Shown here: one piece after another, positions 43,401 through 53,571 of the stretch | Layout: every line of letters starts with the position of its first letter | Position numbering within the stretch: position 1 is the first letter of the stretch | Source of the DNA: Ditylenchus dipsaci | Taxonomy: Eukaryota; Nematoda; Chromadorea; Rhabditida; Anguinidae | Reading direction: 5' to 3' | Assembly (NCBI GenBank): GCA_004194705.1 | Contig: SADC01000232.1 | Coordinates: forward strand, 124,001 to 188,000 | Length of the DNA stretch: 64,000 nt | Notes under the pieces: generated by a model | Database searches by the model: none | What the model was told of the DNA's origin: nothing | The model's input: only the letters and a program-made list of their open reading frames with translations | Translations under genes and position numbers: made by a program

Positions 43401-45102
43401 GCTAGATCTTTAGCAATTAGTCTTGAAGATAAATCATTGTCAAAGAAAACAAATGTATAGTTTAGTTGCAGCATATCCACTTCTTCGCAACCGCTTCTTT
43501 CGTCTGTAATAAACATTTAACGTTATGTAACATGATATATAAAAACACTAAAACCTGTTTCATTTTGATCAGAAAAAGTAATATTATAAGTTCCGAATAC
43601 AGTTGAGTCCCGCATTAGTGAAAGTTCGTTCCCGCATAGGGTCCGGCACTTTTTTTACTACAATTTTGTAGTATTTTTTAAATTCTGAATCGTCAGTCTA
43701 GTCCGAAATATCGCAGGGATTCCGATTTCGCCAGTCGTTTTTGATAAACACGACAGTTTTTATATTTAGAGCCGCAAATCCCGCTTTAGTGTACACCTGA
43801 ATTCTAAAAAAGTGGACATTAGAGCGGGATTTGCGTGTCTAAATTTCAAAACTGTCGTGTTTATCAAAAAACGACTGGTGAAATCGGAATCCCTGCGATG
43901 ACTTGGACTAGACTGACGAATCAAAATTTGAAAAATTCTTCAAAATTTGAAGTAAAAAAAGTGTCGGACCCTAGGCGGGAACGAACTTTTGGGTGTAAAT
44001 TTAAGCGGACTCAGCTGTAATATATAAGTTTCAAAAAGTTCCGAATAGGGTTGACCGATTGACCGTTCAAAAAAACTCAGTCAATTGACCAGTTAACTGA
44101 CAGCAATTGACCGAGAAACTGTCACTTGTAAAAAATTTTATCTCAGTATCTTTGTGATATTTTTGTGTTACAGTTGAACCCCTCATTGATGTAACCTGTT
44201 ACAAACAACCGTGTTTTGCTTGGGCTATAACAAAAACTCTTGTTTGTCTACCCACCTATTATTAGCACTGTGAGAGTTGACTGTATTGGGATAACTGACT
44301 GTGGCCCAGTTCTCAGAGCGTTGGTAATTGCGAGAATCTTGAGAGATTTTGTATAACTCATGTCTTTTTCGTGATAAAATAAATGCCTTAAAATGAATTT
44401 GTATATAGCGGGAAACAATTGATCGATTTTTTATCTATTGGTCGAATAATATAAATTGACCGGTCAATTGACCGTTAATTGACCATTCGTCAACCCTAGT
44501 TCCAAACTTAATAGCTTCTATGTTGCAAAAAATTTGGATATTGTAAAGATTTGCTTTAACTATTAAGGGCAAATCCAGGGCCCGATACCGAAAAACGCAA
44601 ATCTCAATATTTTTGATGCAAAATAATTTTTTCTAACTGTTCTAACTTTACCAATAGCATAGCATCTGCCACCAGCATAAAGTATGGGTCTGTTTTTTCC
44701 TAACAGATTTTCAGTTTCTGTGTCAGAATTGTCTTCATGGTAAAAGCAGTGCCTATTAGTGAGCAAGTGTCTGGGGCTTATGAACGTAGCAGTGCAATGG
44801 GTCAGATTGTGAGAGGTGGAGACCAAAACAGCCACAAAGTTCCACACTTTAGCATCAGCATTTCCTCCACCAATTATCCGGTTTTCCACCGAAGATGCAA
44901 TGCTTGAAAAAGCAGTGTTTTTGAAAAAACACTGGTTCATGTAGTAAGTAATACACTGTGCTTTAATTGTTCTCATTTCCCAGGAATCAACTGGCTGCAG
45001 CCAGCTTTTGATGGCATCTGCTTCCATAACATTCTTAGCTTCATGGAGTCGAAAAACGAAATAAAAAGGCGAAAAGAAAGCTATTGAAATTGATAAGTTC
45101 AT
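40485..45102 (-). CDS. Trypsin-like S1 protease with a degenerate second domain
   Basis: Exons 45102-44652, 43503-42728 and 40909-40485 join in matching phases to about 550 residues. A signal-like MNLSISIAFFSPFYFVF leads to VENRIIGGG (activation site), LLTNRHCFYH (catalytic His), AKDLAIIQL (Asp) and MGDSGGPVAIT (Ser), so domain 1 has the full triad. It ends DDFCFYLGIC, as in nematode DUF316-type trypsins. After about 45 residues a second stretch begins: YYMEEYCAKDEKI, LIGYGWGARETG, then YKNDYGQAII where GDSGGP should be, and VLCTYLNRC. This second half-domain has no Ser, His or Asp. One base is missing near 43298 (MTVLG to FGYTKYPEQP). Secreted proteases of this kind act in digestion or defence; the second domain could bind substrate or regulate. 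Intron 2 (1.8 kb) holds two hairpin elements. Confidence 0.82.
41508..41932. mobile_element. MITE family 1 copy in protease intron 2
   Basis: TA-CAGTCGAACCTGGATAAGCGG to CCGGTTATCCAGGTTCGACTG-TA, 425 bases, symmetrical almost throughout, with GTTCGTTCCCCAGCTGG boxes and the GATGCCGATTTTGCCGATCG internal motif. TA duplication intact. Confidence 0.93.
42040..42610. repeat. Palindrome-core repeat split by the 42143-42550 hairpin
   Basis: Left part 42040-42135 (CACCCACATACCTTAGACATG, GAGAAGTATTCTTGATCAT) and right part 42551-42600 (AAAATGTATATAGAGTCT, GCCACGGCCCAGTTGAAAAAC) are contiguous in the copy at 59.87-59.95 kb. The hairpin element has therefore inserted into an older repeat copy. Confidence 0.8.
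42143..42550. mobile_element. Near-perfect ~200-bp-arm hairpin element
   Basis: TACAGGGTGGCACAAGAAGTT at the left mirrors TTTCTTGCGCCACCCTGTA at the right. The arms stay complementary to the centre, around AAAAAGCACC and GGTGCTTTTT. A third copy of the terminal ACCACCCTGTA occurs at 42701-42713. Such perfect arms imply recent arrival. Confidence 0.95.
43598..44019. mobile_element. MITE family 1 copy in protease intron 1
   Basis: TA-CAGTTGAGTCCCGCATTAG to AAGCGGACTCAGCTG-TA with GTTCGTTCCCGCATAGGGTC boxes and a long hairpin centre (CCGCTTTAGTGTACACC and complement). Confidence 0.9.
44045..44500. mobile_element. Hairpin element with AGGGTTGACC termini, carrying a nested MITE
   Basis: AGGGTTGACCGATTGACCG at the left mirrors GACCATTCGTCAACCCT at the right, both with repeats of CAATTGACCG. 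Inside, 44169-44285 is another TA-flanked CAGTTGAACCCCTC...GAGAGTTGACTG MITE. An AGGGTTGAC fragment also occurs near 45309. Confidence 0.85.
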
Positions 45103-45579
45103 GGTTAAAGAGAAAGACAAAAAAGTTCTGTCTCATTGCTTATATTTATAGAGACTGAAAGACAATTCAAGAATTAATAATAACGATTTGTAAAAAATGA
45201 CCATGGATGATGCGTGATAGTTTTTTTAATATTTAATACTAACATTTAAAATTAAACAAAAAATTTGAAAAATATATGGTTAATTTAATCTCGATAGAGG
45301 TATCCATAGGGTTGACCAATGGGTAAATAACGTATTTACGGCAGGATTATGGTATACCACATGTTCCCAAAACTGGGGTTTGACCACATATTCGAACGTT
45401 TCAGGTCGTAATTAGTACGAAAAACATGTTTTCCGGTGGCGGAAAGACATGTGCAAAAAAAAATTTGACCGAAATCGACCAAAACCATAGGGTGGGGTTC
45501 ATGGTTCAATTTTTCAAAAACGATGAAAAGTGTGCAACACCATAACAACCCACATGCTGACTTATATAAAGGCCCTGGG

Positions 45580-46320
45580 AATGGATCCGACATGCTGCTG
45601 TTCGCTCGGATTCTTTCCAGGGTGCGCTTGTGTCGTGGAGCTCAACCCTAAGCCCCAAGCCCCCAAGCCCCCTACGCCTGCCTGCCTACACCTGCCTGCC
45701 TTCGGCAGGCACCCTAATTCAATAGGAAGCCCCTCTTGGGGATGGTTTTTCACTTATTTAAAATAGTGTTTAAACGACTCCTAAGTAACTTTTATATGCT
45801 TAAAACGATAAAGAAGTTATTTTCTGGCATTTTTCCACAAAAAATAGATTTTTTGAAAAAAATTTTTTTTGGCCAAAATTCGACTTTTTGCCCTGGTTCC
45901 CAATGTAATCCAACCTGAAAGGTACCTGGATACCCCAAAAAGATGGAATTTGAACATAGTTTTGTTTACTGGGACCTACCTACCTACATTGTTGAGGCGA
46001 CCTACCGCATAAAGTAGCTCTGGTATGCATATATTTTTATGCATCCAGAGTTACTTTCGAGTGATTCGTGACTAAGGTTTGTGGGTGTGCGCATCTCAAC
46101 TCCAAGCATCCCCCCTGGTTTTACCTGGCTCAGCTGACTGTATTGGTGTTGTTGGCCCGATCAAAGTGATTCTAGGACTGCTCTACGGTCTGTTGTCCAT
46201 GCTGACTGACGAAATGCTCAAGCCAGTGGAAGGCATCATCCCGGCATTGGGGCGTTTGGCAACTTTTTGTGAAATTACACAAAAGATACCAAACGTCTTA
46301 CCATAACGCCAAGGATTCGA
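45580..46320. repeat. Composite repeat related to 60.3-60.6 kb
   Basis: 45840-46010 (CCAACCTGAAAGGTACCTGG, GATGGAATTTGAACATAG) and 46030-46125 (CCAGAGTTACTTTCGAGTGA, GTGGGTGTGCGCATCTCAAC) match 60300-60560 block by block. 45640-45720 is a C-rich run with CTGCCTGCC. The open frames are artefacts. Confidence 0.8.
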
Positions 46321-46432
46321 AATTCGAAAATTCATTCTTAATTTTTGCACGTCGGGTGTGTTTCCATGAACCTTTTTGCTCTCCTTTTCTCACACTCTTA
46401 TGGCCAGTTTTTTATTTTCTTGACTGTTTAGA

Positions 46433-46538
46433 TGAAAGAATTCGAGTGGTCCGATGATGATGTGGTCGAGCTGCTGCAGAAATTTAAAAAAAAAAAGAAA
46501 GTGAAGCTAAAGGATGTGGCTGCTTACTTCATGGCATA
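46433..46538 (+). CDS. Short acidic/basic reading frame, unknown
   Basis: ATG at 46433 opens MKEFEWSDDDVVELLQKFKK, a lysine run and VKLKDVAAYFMA before a stop. The DDD..LL pattern with a basic tail looks coding but I do not recognise it. It abuts the transposase remnant and may belong to a mobile element. Confidence 0.25.
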
Positions 46539-46639
46539 GTACAACAAGAAGTGCAATATCATGCTTTTCATTGGACGCTCGTGGTATGCTTTAATTTGAC
46601 ATTAAGAATGTGAAACTTTTTAATTAAGGTAGTCAAAGT

Positions 46640-47790
46640 GAGTAAACAACGACTAGTCTACTATGAATCTCTTCATGGTGATGAAGAACGGCCAAGGTAT
46701 TGTCCAAGTAGTCGGCGGTCAGTTCATCGTGTATCGAGATTTTGCCGGCCCAGCTAAGATTTAACCTGCCCTTGAACTTCTCCACGACTTGAGGATACGG
46801 TCGTTTGCGAGGAAGTAAAACGTACGTCTTGCACTTAAATCCATCAGACCGGGCAGTGAGCATGACGGTCACGCGCATCTTGTCGTGGCCGGTCGTAAGA
46901 ACAGCAACCTATAATCAGATAATTTTACTATCTTATTAACAATGAAATAGTACCTTTTTGGCTCCTCTGTTCTCGATGCACTTGCCACTTGAATCTTCCA
47001 GCCAAACAGCAGTCTCGTCCGCCGCGTAGATGGATTGGTAACTGAAATCAAATGCTATTGAATAAATTATCGAATCAATAACTACAAACGTGTGCTTCTG
47101 GCGCTCTTCGACACGAACACGACGAAATTTGCGAGCTTCTTGGCGTAGTCTGATGGCGGCTTCTGGCAGACGGTCGTTTTCACCCTCGAGCTAAAGTGGT
47201 GACGAGCGATAAACTTCTCGAGCCAGCCGCTGCTTGCCTGAAACAAACAAGTTGAATCAGTGAACCAGGGACCAAAGAACAGACCGCGTATCCTGCTCTA
47301 TCTTCTTCGGAGCTGATCATTTGCTGTGCCTTCATCTAGATAATCCTTCGACTGATACGGAGTTTCTTTGAGCGGCGTTCCCTGACCCATGCTGCCAACT
47401 GCGTGTCGAGATCCTTGAACTTCAATGGCCGACCACCTCCTGGCAGTTTTTTTCTTAGCTTTCCGGCTGGCGATGACTCACTTAAAATATTGATGCACTC
47501 ATCGGTAACTCAAAAATTATCTCACTTGAGTTCTTTAGATAGTTCTCCTGCTTCACTCAATCAATGACTGTCGATCAACTGATGTTGAACTTTTTGCTGA
47601 CGGCTTTTTTGAGATTTGCTTTGCGTGCTTGATGACTGTGAGCTTCCATTCGGTTGAGTACGCCTTGTGTTTCCTGGACATAGCATGTTGCTCGAAACCC
47701 TCTGGGTGTCAGATCCGTGGCTTCCGTAGTTTTCTTGAATTTGATCCATCGATTTACTGAAATCAATAAATTAGGAACCATTTAACAAAC
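46640..47790 (-). pseudogene. pogo/Tigger-like DDE transposase with CENP-B HTH, decayed
   Basis: Read on the minus strand: a Psq-type HTH region near 47700-47560 (WKLTVIKHAKQISKK), a CENP-B-type HTH near 47440-47290 (GRPLKFKDLDTQLAAWVRER), then KFIARHHFSSRVKTTVCQKP and YAKKLANFVVFVS near 47210-47100, YAADETAVWLEDSSGKCIEN near 47035-46960 (first catalytic Asp in the DET motif) and VTVMLTARSDGFKCKTYVLL near 46875. This is the domain order of pogo/Tigger transposases, which cut at TA sites. The chain stops just after ELTADYLDN, before the second and third acidic residues, and has several frame changes. A MITE family 2 right terminus lies 170 bases upstream (47963), so this may be a remnant of the autonomous parent of that family. 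Confidence 0.8.
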
Positions 47791-47884
47791 ACAGCAACAG
47801 AAGACAGTCACAAAAGAAGTACTGAATGGACGAGCAACGAAAAATTTTTCTTTATAAGACTAAAAGTTAAAAAAAAGTTTTTCA

Positions 47885-47963
47885 GGATGTCGGTTTATTA
47901 GAGGGTGTCGGTTTGTTTTTCAACCTTCCTCTAGGGTGTCGGTTTATCAGAGAAAATACGGTA
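47885..47963. mobile_element. Right terminus of a MITE family 2-type element
   Basis: GTCGGTTTATTAGAGGGTG, GTCGGTTTATCAGAG and AAAATACGG-TA form a family 2 end, with TTTTTCAACCTTCCTCTAGG shared with 49400-49420. No matching left end exists within 1.9 kb, so it is probably the end of the truncated transposase element next to it. Confidence 0.65.
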
Positions 47964-48144
47964 TACAATATACAATTAATAGAAGAATAAAAAGCAGCTA
48001 TTAATGTTCGTTAAAAGCTTTAAAAAGCTTTATGAAAATTTACGAAAATTTTAGTTTATCGTTTTTAGTTAGAAATTAATACTGTAGCTGCTGGAGGAGG
48101 GTAAAATTTTTAAATAAAAATATTGATCTAGCTACTAAAAGCAC

Positions 48145-50365
48145 TCACGTATATTCTTCCGCAACGGTCTATTTGTAGTCGGGCCTGAATCTGCAGGATC
48201 TACACCTGGGCCTGTTTGCTACCGCAAAAATGGATATTTGACGGTTACTGATGCTAACCTGGTGCTTGGCAGAATTATTCCTCAATATTTCCTCATATTT
48301 TCGGACCTACTGAAGATCAGCCTTTGGACAAGTGATTTATCTGGCTTTCATATAAATTATTGTAACTTCTAAAATTTGTGGTCTAGACAAGCTTCTATGG
48401 CCGCTTTTGAAGAATTGGCTGGCCACATAAATACCTTACTGCAGTCTGAAGGCAGATCCACTGTGAGTGTGCCTAAAGTTGCCCTAGGATTCATACAAGT
48501 GGCCAACGAGTCCACGTGCAGACCTATTCGCACTCTAACCGAGGTTTGTTTTTTTTCGTTAAATTATGTTCGGGAAAATCGCAATTATTATTTAATACGC
48601 ACGCTTTTTCATACTAATTCTTATAACACGCAAAAGGCCGATCGTTACTCATGTTTCTTCTAGACCGCTTCTTTGTGCTAAGAATTTCTATCGCAGTGGT
48701 TTTGGCGGGAACGCCAATCGAGCTGCGGAAAAATTTATTCAAAACAACAGACTAAAACTTCAAAAACGTTTTTTACGTAAAGATTCATAGCTTTATGATT
48801 CTATCAATCTCATTTTGTAAAGGAGGAAGTGTGCTTTCTAACGCATTCTCACGTTCAAAATTTGTCCCTCCAATTAAAAAAATGTGCCTGATTATTGAAC
48901 TTCATCACTGATTTTTTTACTTGGTTTCTAACAAAACTATACCTAAAATTAAGTTCTAGCCCTTGTTTTGCTAGAATTTAAGTTAAAAAATCCGTACAGA
49001 AATCCAACCATTAGGGAAAAATTGAATTGACGGGGGAAAATCGCTACGTGCAAATATCATGATCTTTTAAAATCGCAAATAAAATGCATTTCGAGATGCA
49101 TTTCGGGCTAAAGCCCCAAAAATCATTTTTCATACACCTTTTTCGGTTTTTATGGTGTTTTTATAATAAAAAAAAATTGGAGGGGTGTGAAGACTTAGCC
49201 CGGTTAGCGCCCTCCCCCTTCTGTATACGTTCCTGCCTGTGACACTGGAATTCAAAATCGACAAAACGGGATCTCGTTCGGGTTTTTCTTTTGAGATTCA
49301 AGGTCGCATGTTCAAAATTTTCAAATAAAATTCAAAACGTAAAAGACCGCATTTTCTCTAATTAGCCGACATGTCGGTTTATTTTTCAACCTTCCTCTAG
49401 GGTGTCGGTTTATTAGAGGGTGTCGGTTTGTTTTTGGACATTACCAAACCGACATTTTTAGAAGCATGTCAATGCTAAAGAAATTTCATTTGAAAGGATT
49501 TTACATATGCGGTAAGGACTGCATGACAAGATTCGTAAAATGACAAAAAATTGTAGCTACGAAAAGACGGATTGCGTGTTGATGTGTACTGGCAAAAAAG
49601 GCGATAAACTAGAAAATTTCAAGAGGTTATTTTGTAATACATTAAAAAGCCAAAAAATAGTTTTTTTTCACGGCGCGTTTCGATATGAGTTCGGTGTGAG
49701 ATCTCTAATAGACAGGCTGGCTCGTCTATTTTTCAAACTTCAATTTTTTTTTTCGACTTAACATTAAAAATTCAATAACACGTGGTTTACCACGCTAGTT
49801 TTTGGTCTTAAGAAGGGCCCTTCTATTAGAAGAATACGGTAATTTACTCTGATAATCCACATCCCCCCTTATTCTAAATCATGTTTTTAAAATTGTGTTT
49901 CTGACCGACTTTTCAAAGAGCACTTCTAATACTTTTCAGCTCTTTTATGGAATCATACCAGCGGGAATTCGGTTTCACCATTCCAGATAGAACAATCATT
50001 ATCGACGATATACGGTTGGTTTTCTTTTTGTGTGTTTGACAACCGACTACTGTTTTTATTTATAGGGTCCGAGGGATTGCTCGAAGATATTTATTAAAAA
50101 ATAAGCAAGTTTTGGAGAAAGCAGATTCAAATCCCACTGTAAAAACAGTCGTCAAATGTTGGTTTGAGGTATTTATATGCCAGCCTCAAAAATACCAAAT
50201 AATTATGATGGAAATGTTTGCAAACACTTAGGAAGGAGAGCTGGACACCTCAGTCTACGACTCGCTAGATCTGCACTTGGGTAAGAGTTTTTGATAAGCT
50301 GATTCTTGTGATAATCTATTTTAGGCGACCAAATTGAAGGACCCTCAATAATCATCGACAAGAAT
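48145..50365 (+). pseudogene. 5-oxoprolinase, internal fragments only
   Basis: Exons 48145-48331 ([30 protein letters not shown]), 48387-48543 (VALGFIQVANESTCRPIRTL), 49940-50014 (YQREFGFTIPDRTIIIDDIR), 50066-50168, 50232-50280 and 50325 to ~50365 (GPSIIIDKN) match ATP-dependent 5-oxoprolinase (hydantoinase A half) in order, with good splice sites and phases. The enzyme opens 5-oxoproline to glutamate in the glutathione cycle and is normally about 1,280 residues. Missing are the N-terminal ATP-grasp-like part, the GGAGGQHAC exon between 48543 and 49940, and the entire C-terminal hydantoinase B half. One base is lost near 48292. The 5' break lies beside the transposase element and a MITE sits in the internal gap, so transposon-linked deletion is likely. 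Confidence 0.85.
49347..49841. mobile_element. MITE family 2 copy inside the 5-oxoprolinase remnant
   Basis: CCGCATTTTCTCTAATTAGCC at the left and TTCTATTAGAAGAATACGG-TA at the right. The GTCGGTTTATTAGAGGGTG text links it to the end at 47.96 kb. It lies in the gap where an oxoprolinase exon is missing. Confidence 0.75.
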
Positions 50366-50379
50366 TGGTTGGTTTTCAA

Positions 50380-51075
50380 TAAAGATGCGGATGTGATCTC
50401 GATTTCTGGTCCCTTTTTGATAAAACCCCGAATTCGGGATCCTGATTAGGAAAGTGTCTGATAAAAAAAGTGGAGATGGAGGATGACACTTTTCGGGCGG
50501 GACCGGACGACTTTTTGGCTGAAAACTTTTCAGGACGGAACGACAGGACAGGAAATCGATCGGTACTGGACAGCCTCATAATTTTTTCCGACGGGACAAA
50601 TTTTCCTTTTGAATATTCAACTATAGTCATAATTCATAGTTTGTGGATCCGGAAACAGGAGCGCACACGCAGACAATTGAATCGTCCTGGCAGAAGTTTA
50701 AAAGAAGGCACAAGAATGAATTTGGCACGCACTGCTCCGTTTTCCAAAGCTATGTTTCCGATTTTGTCTGGAGAAGAAAATTAGCTGGAAATGATGTTAT
50801 GCTTTATTTGTGGTCACAAATTGGTGTGTTGTATGCTTGTGAAAAAAATATGTATTTAACTGGGCAACAAATTCAGCAAAATGAAAAAATTTAAGGTGTG
50901 ATGTCAGCCGAAGAAGTACCCAAAATTGTGTGCTGAACTCAATTATTAACGTGGCAAATACTTTCTCTAGGGTGGTCGACCTCAAATTTTGAGGAATTAG
51001 AAGCTCGTTGAAAACAAGGTAGAAAATAAGACATGTAGCCAAGTGGATTCGAGCCAGCAACTTCTACATCACTGT
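50380..51075. other. Spacer after the oxoprolinase remnant
   Basis: No conserved protein is visible. Plus-strand text such as GACGGAACGACAGGACAGG near 50530 is simple in composition. GGATTCGAGCC near 51046, read on the minus strand, resembles a degenerate Pol III B box without other tRNA parts. Confidence 0.35.
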
Positions 51076-51084
51076 TGAGAATAG

Positions 51085-51700
51085 ATAATATTTTTTTTTG
51101 GCCATAGAATTGTCGTTTTTGGCCATATAATTTTCTTTTTTGGCCATAGATTTGATTCTCGACCCGAAATCATTAATTTTTAAGGAAAATTCAGTCATTT
51201 TTAAATGAAATTCAGGAGTAGGTACAATCACATGGCTTAGGACCCACTCTCGAGGGGCCAGAAGCCCTGAAAGATGGTTTTTTGGGGGTTTACTAAAGGG
51301 GGAGTAAACTTTTTGCGAAAAATCGATTGGGCAAATCAGAATTGCAGTTTAATGGGCTTAATCACTAAGAATTATAGGTTAAGGGTGGTTTAGAGTGGTT
51401 AATGATGGATTACTGTGGAATTCTCGGCGGTAAGCCTATCGAACTGCAATTCTGATTTGCCCAATCGATTTTTCGCAAAAAGTTTACTCCCCCCCCTTCA
51501 GTAAACCCCAAAAAACCATCTTTCAGGGGCTTCTGGCGACTCGGGAGTGGGTCCTAAGCCATGTGATTGTACCCACTCCTGAATTTCATTTAAAAATGAC
51601 TGAATTTTCCTTAAAAATTGTTGATTTCGTGTCGAGAATCAAATCTATGGCCAAAAAAGAAAATTTTATGGCCAAAAACGAAAATTCTATGGCCAAAAAA
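51085..51700. mobile_element. Foldback element with ~250-bp arms
   Basis: Left arm 51085-51345 (CACATGGCTTAGGACCCACT, AAAAATCGATTGGGCAAATC) is the complement of right arm 51440-51695 (GATTTGCCCAATCGATTTTT, AGTGGGTCCTAAGCCATGTG). A unique loop of about 100 bases lies between, with GGTTAAGGGTGGTTTAGAGTGG. Arm identity is very high. Confidence 0.95.
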
Positions 51701-51770
51701 AATATTCCATGGCCAAAAACAAATATTCTATGGCCAAAAACGACAATTCTATGGCCAAAAAGAAATGCCG
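51640..51770. repeat. Tandem ~20-bp repeat (TATGGCCAAAAACGA)
   Basis: Six units of CTATGGCCAAAAACGACAATT-like sequence extend the right arm of the foldback; the left arm has three corresponding TTTTTGGCCATAGAATT units. Expansion happened at one end. Confidence 0.9.
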
Positions 51771-52289
51771 CCCGTTAAGAATCTATGCTCCCACCTGACC
51801 ACGTGGTCGTCCACTTGGATCAATAAATTTTTTACGTTTTCGGGTTCCATAAAAAATTTTCTGCACTAATTCGAGCATACTGAATTATGCTCGATTATGC
51901 TGAATTATGCTCTTTTTTATATGCCGTTTTTGAAATTCTGCTTTTGCAGATCGATTTATCTCGCCCACAATTTTTTGGTTAAAAATGTCAAAAACACGTT
52001 TTCGCTTGGTCCTGCCTGTGATTAGGGTTTTGGGTCATCCAGGAGCCCGCACAGACCCCAGGACCGAGACCACGCATAAAATTAGCCTAACGTCAACGCA
52101 CCCAAATTCGTGCTCACACTAGTCGATTTGCATGTAAAAGTTCAACCAGAAAAATGGAAAATATTGGCGCGGCAGGGAATTGGCGCGGCAGGGAGTTGTC
52201 CGTGGCCGTATACCCGTACAAATGGATTGTTCACCACAACCAACAAAATTTTACGTGTTTGAATAGCAACACATAAAATACTTAAAATT

Positions 52290-52690
52290 CAAAAAAGGGT
52301 ACACGACAAAATTTGCAAGACATAATTTGCCCGACAAAATTTTTCCGCGACAAAATTTGCCTGACAAAAATTTGCCCGACATTATTTCCCCGCATTTTTA
52401 GTACATCTTAGGGACAAAAAAACCATGCTATCCAACCCAAAATTGCGTGCTGAAAACAGTTTGTTGAGACCGAAATCCTGTTTTGACTGACTAGAATCTC
52501 ATATTCTAGAAAGATAACCACTCGAAAGTGATCCACCCCAAATTTTAAGGAACTGTTCTGAATAGGCATGCAAATTATGCTATTTTTATAAAAATTAGGT
52601 GCGGGCACCGTAAAATTATGTCGGGAAAATTTTGTCGGGCAAATAATGTCGGGTAACCGGGCCAAATGCTTTGATAATCGTACTAGCTTT
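52290..52690. repeat. Clustered CGACAAAATTTGCC repeats in opposite orientation
   Basis: 52300-52390 has five direct GACAAAATTTGCCC-like units; 52615-52670 has three in inverted orientation (GTCGGGAAAATTTTGTCGGG). The pair encloses about 220 bases and probably marks another MITE. Confidence 0.75.
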
Positions 52691-52799
52691 ATTAAATACC
52701 AGAACATCGATATATACAAGGCGACCGCAGGTGCACAACACCCACAATCTGCCAACAAATACAATAGAATAATAATATAATACACAACAGAATATTGTT

Positions 52800-52940
52800 G
52801 CTTATGGAAGACTACATGACTTTGAGTACACGACTTTGTCTTTGAGCGGGACTCCTTCTTCTTCTTTTTCGGCTGGTCATCCTCATCCACAGCTTTGAGC
52901 ATTTGACGAGATCTTTCACGCTCATAGCGATCCAACTTGA
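52800..52940 (-). CDS. Lysine-rich exon-like reading frame, unknown
   Basis: The minus strand reads LDRYERERSRQMLKAVDEDD followed by QPKKKKKESRSKTK. Its charged, biased composition is more protein-like than the neighbouring sequence, but I find no domain or partner exon. Confidence 0.25.
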
Positions 52941-53383
52941 CTGTGTTGATGTTAAATCATGTTGATCATGACCACAGTGATTTGACAAGAACCAAGGAAT
53001 TTGAGAAACTTATTAAGAGTGTGTTCCCGATAACCCATCTTCTGTTATTTTTGATAAATTATCATCAACACATAATAAAAATTATTTCGGAATGAAAATA
53101 GTGTTCGCGCGTATTTGAATTGGCCGAATTCCCATTGTCATCAACAATCATGGTCTTTCAATGCCAGGATGTATAGTAGCAAGCAAATTACATCAGATTA
53201 TTCGACTAAAGTGTGCTTTTTATTATTTTTTCAACAAAATAAGTACAATGTGAAAGTTTTAGCTTGTTTTGCTAAAACTTTTGCCAATTAATTACAAGTT
53301 TGTCAAAGAAAACTTGACTATTGAAAATAATTATTAGGAATTTTCGTTTAACTTCTCAGAATAAACTTTTTTGTCAAACCTAC

Positions 53384-53472
53384 TACAGTCGACTCTCGAT
53401 TTAACGACACCCTGGGACCGACCCAGGTGATCCTTGAATCGAAGGTGATCGTCGAATCGAGAGTCGACTGTA
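53384..53472. mobile_element. Minimal MITE family 1 copy, 89 bp
   Basis: TA-CAGTCGACTCTCGATTTAA to TCGAATCGAGAGTCGACTG-TA. It is almost all terminal inverted repeat. Confidence 0.93.
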
Positions 53473-53571
53473 GCTTGAATTTCAATGTTCTGATTTAGAA
53501 CGTTTCGGTCTGATTTCGATGTTTTTTTAAAAATTACGCTTCAATCAAATTTTCACTATAATTTTGTAAAG

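Noticed and set aside
43220..43516. Separate small gene on the minus strand
   Set aside because: It is the middle of protease exon 2 read up to a one-base gap; the other frame continues the protease.
46079..46306. 75-codon plus-strand frame
   Set aside because: Begins inside the shared palindrome-core repeat and has no recognised similarity after it.
51563..51869. Frames with repeated AKKENFMAK / PWPKTNILW
   Set aside because: Translation of a short tandem repeat at the end of a foldback element.
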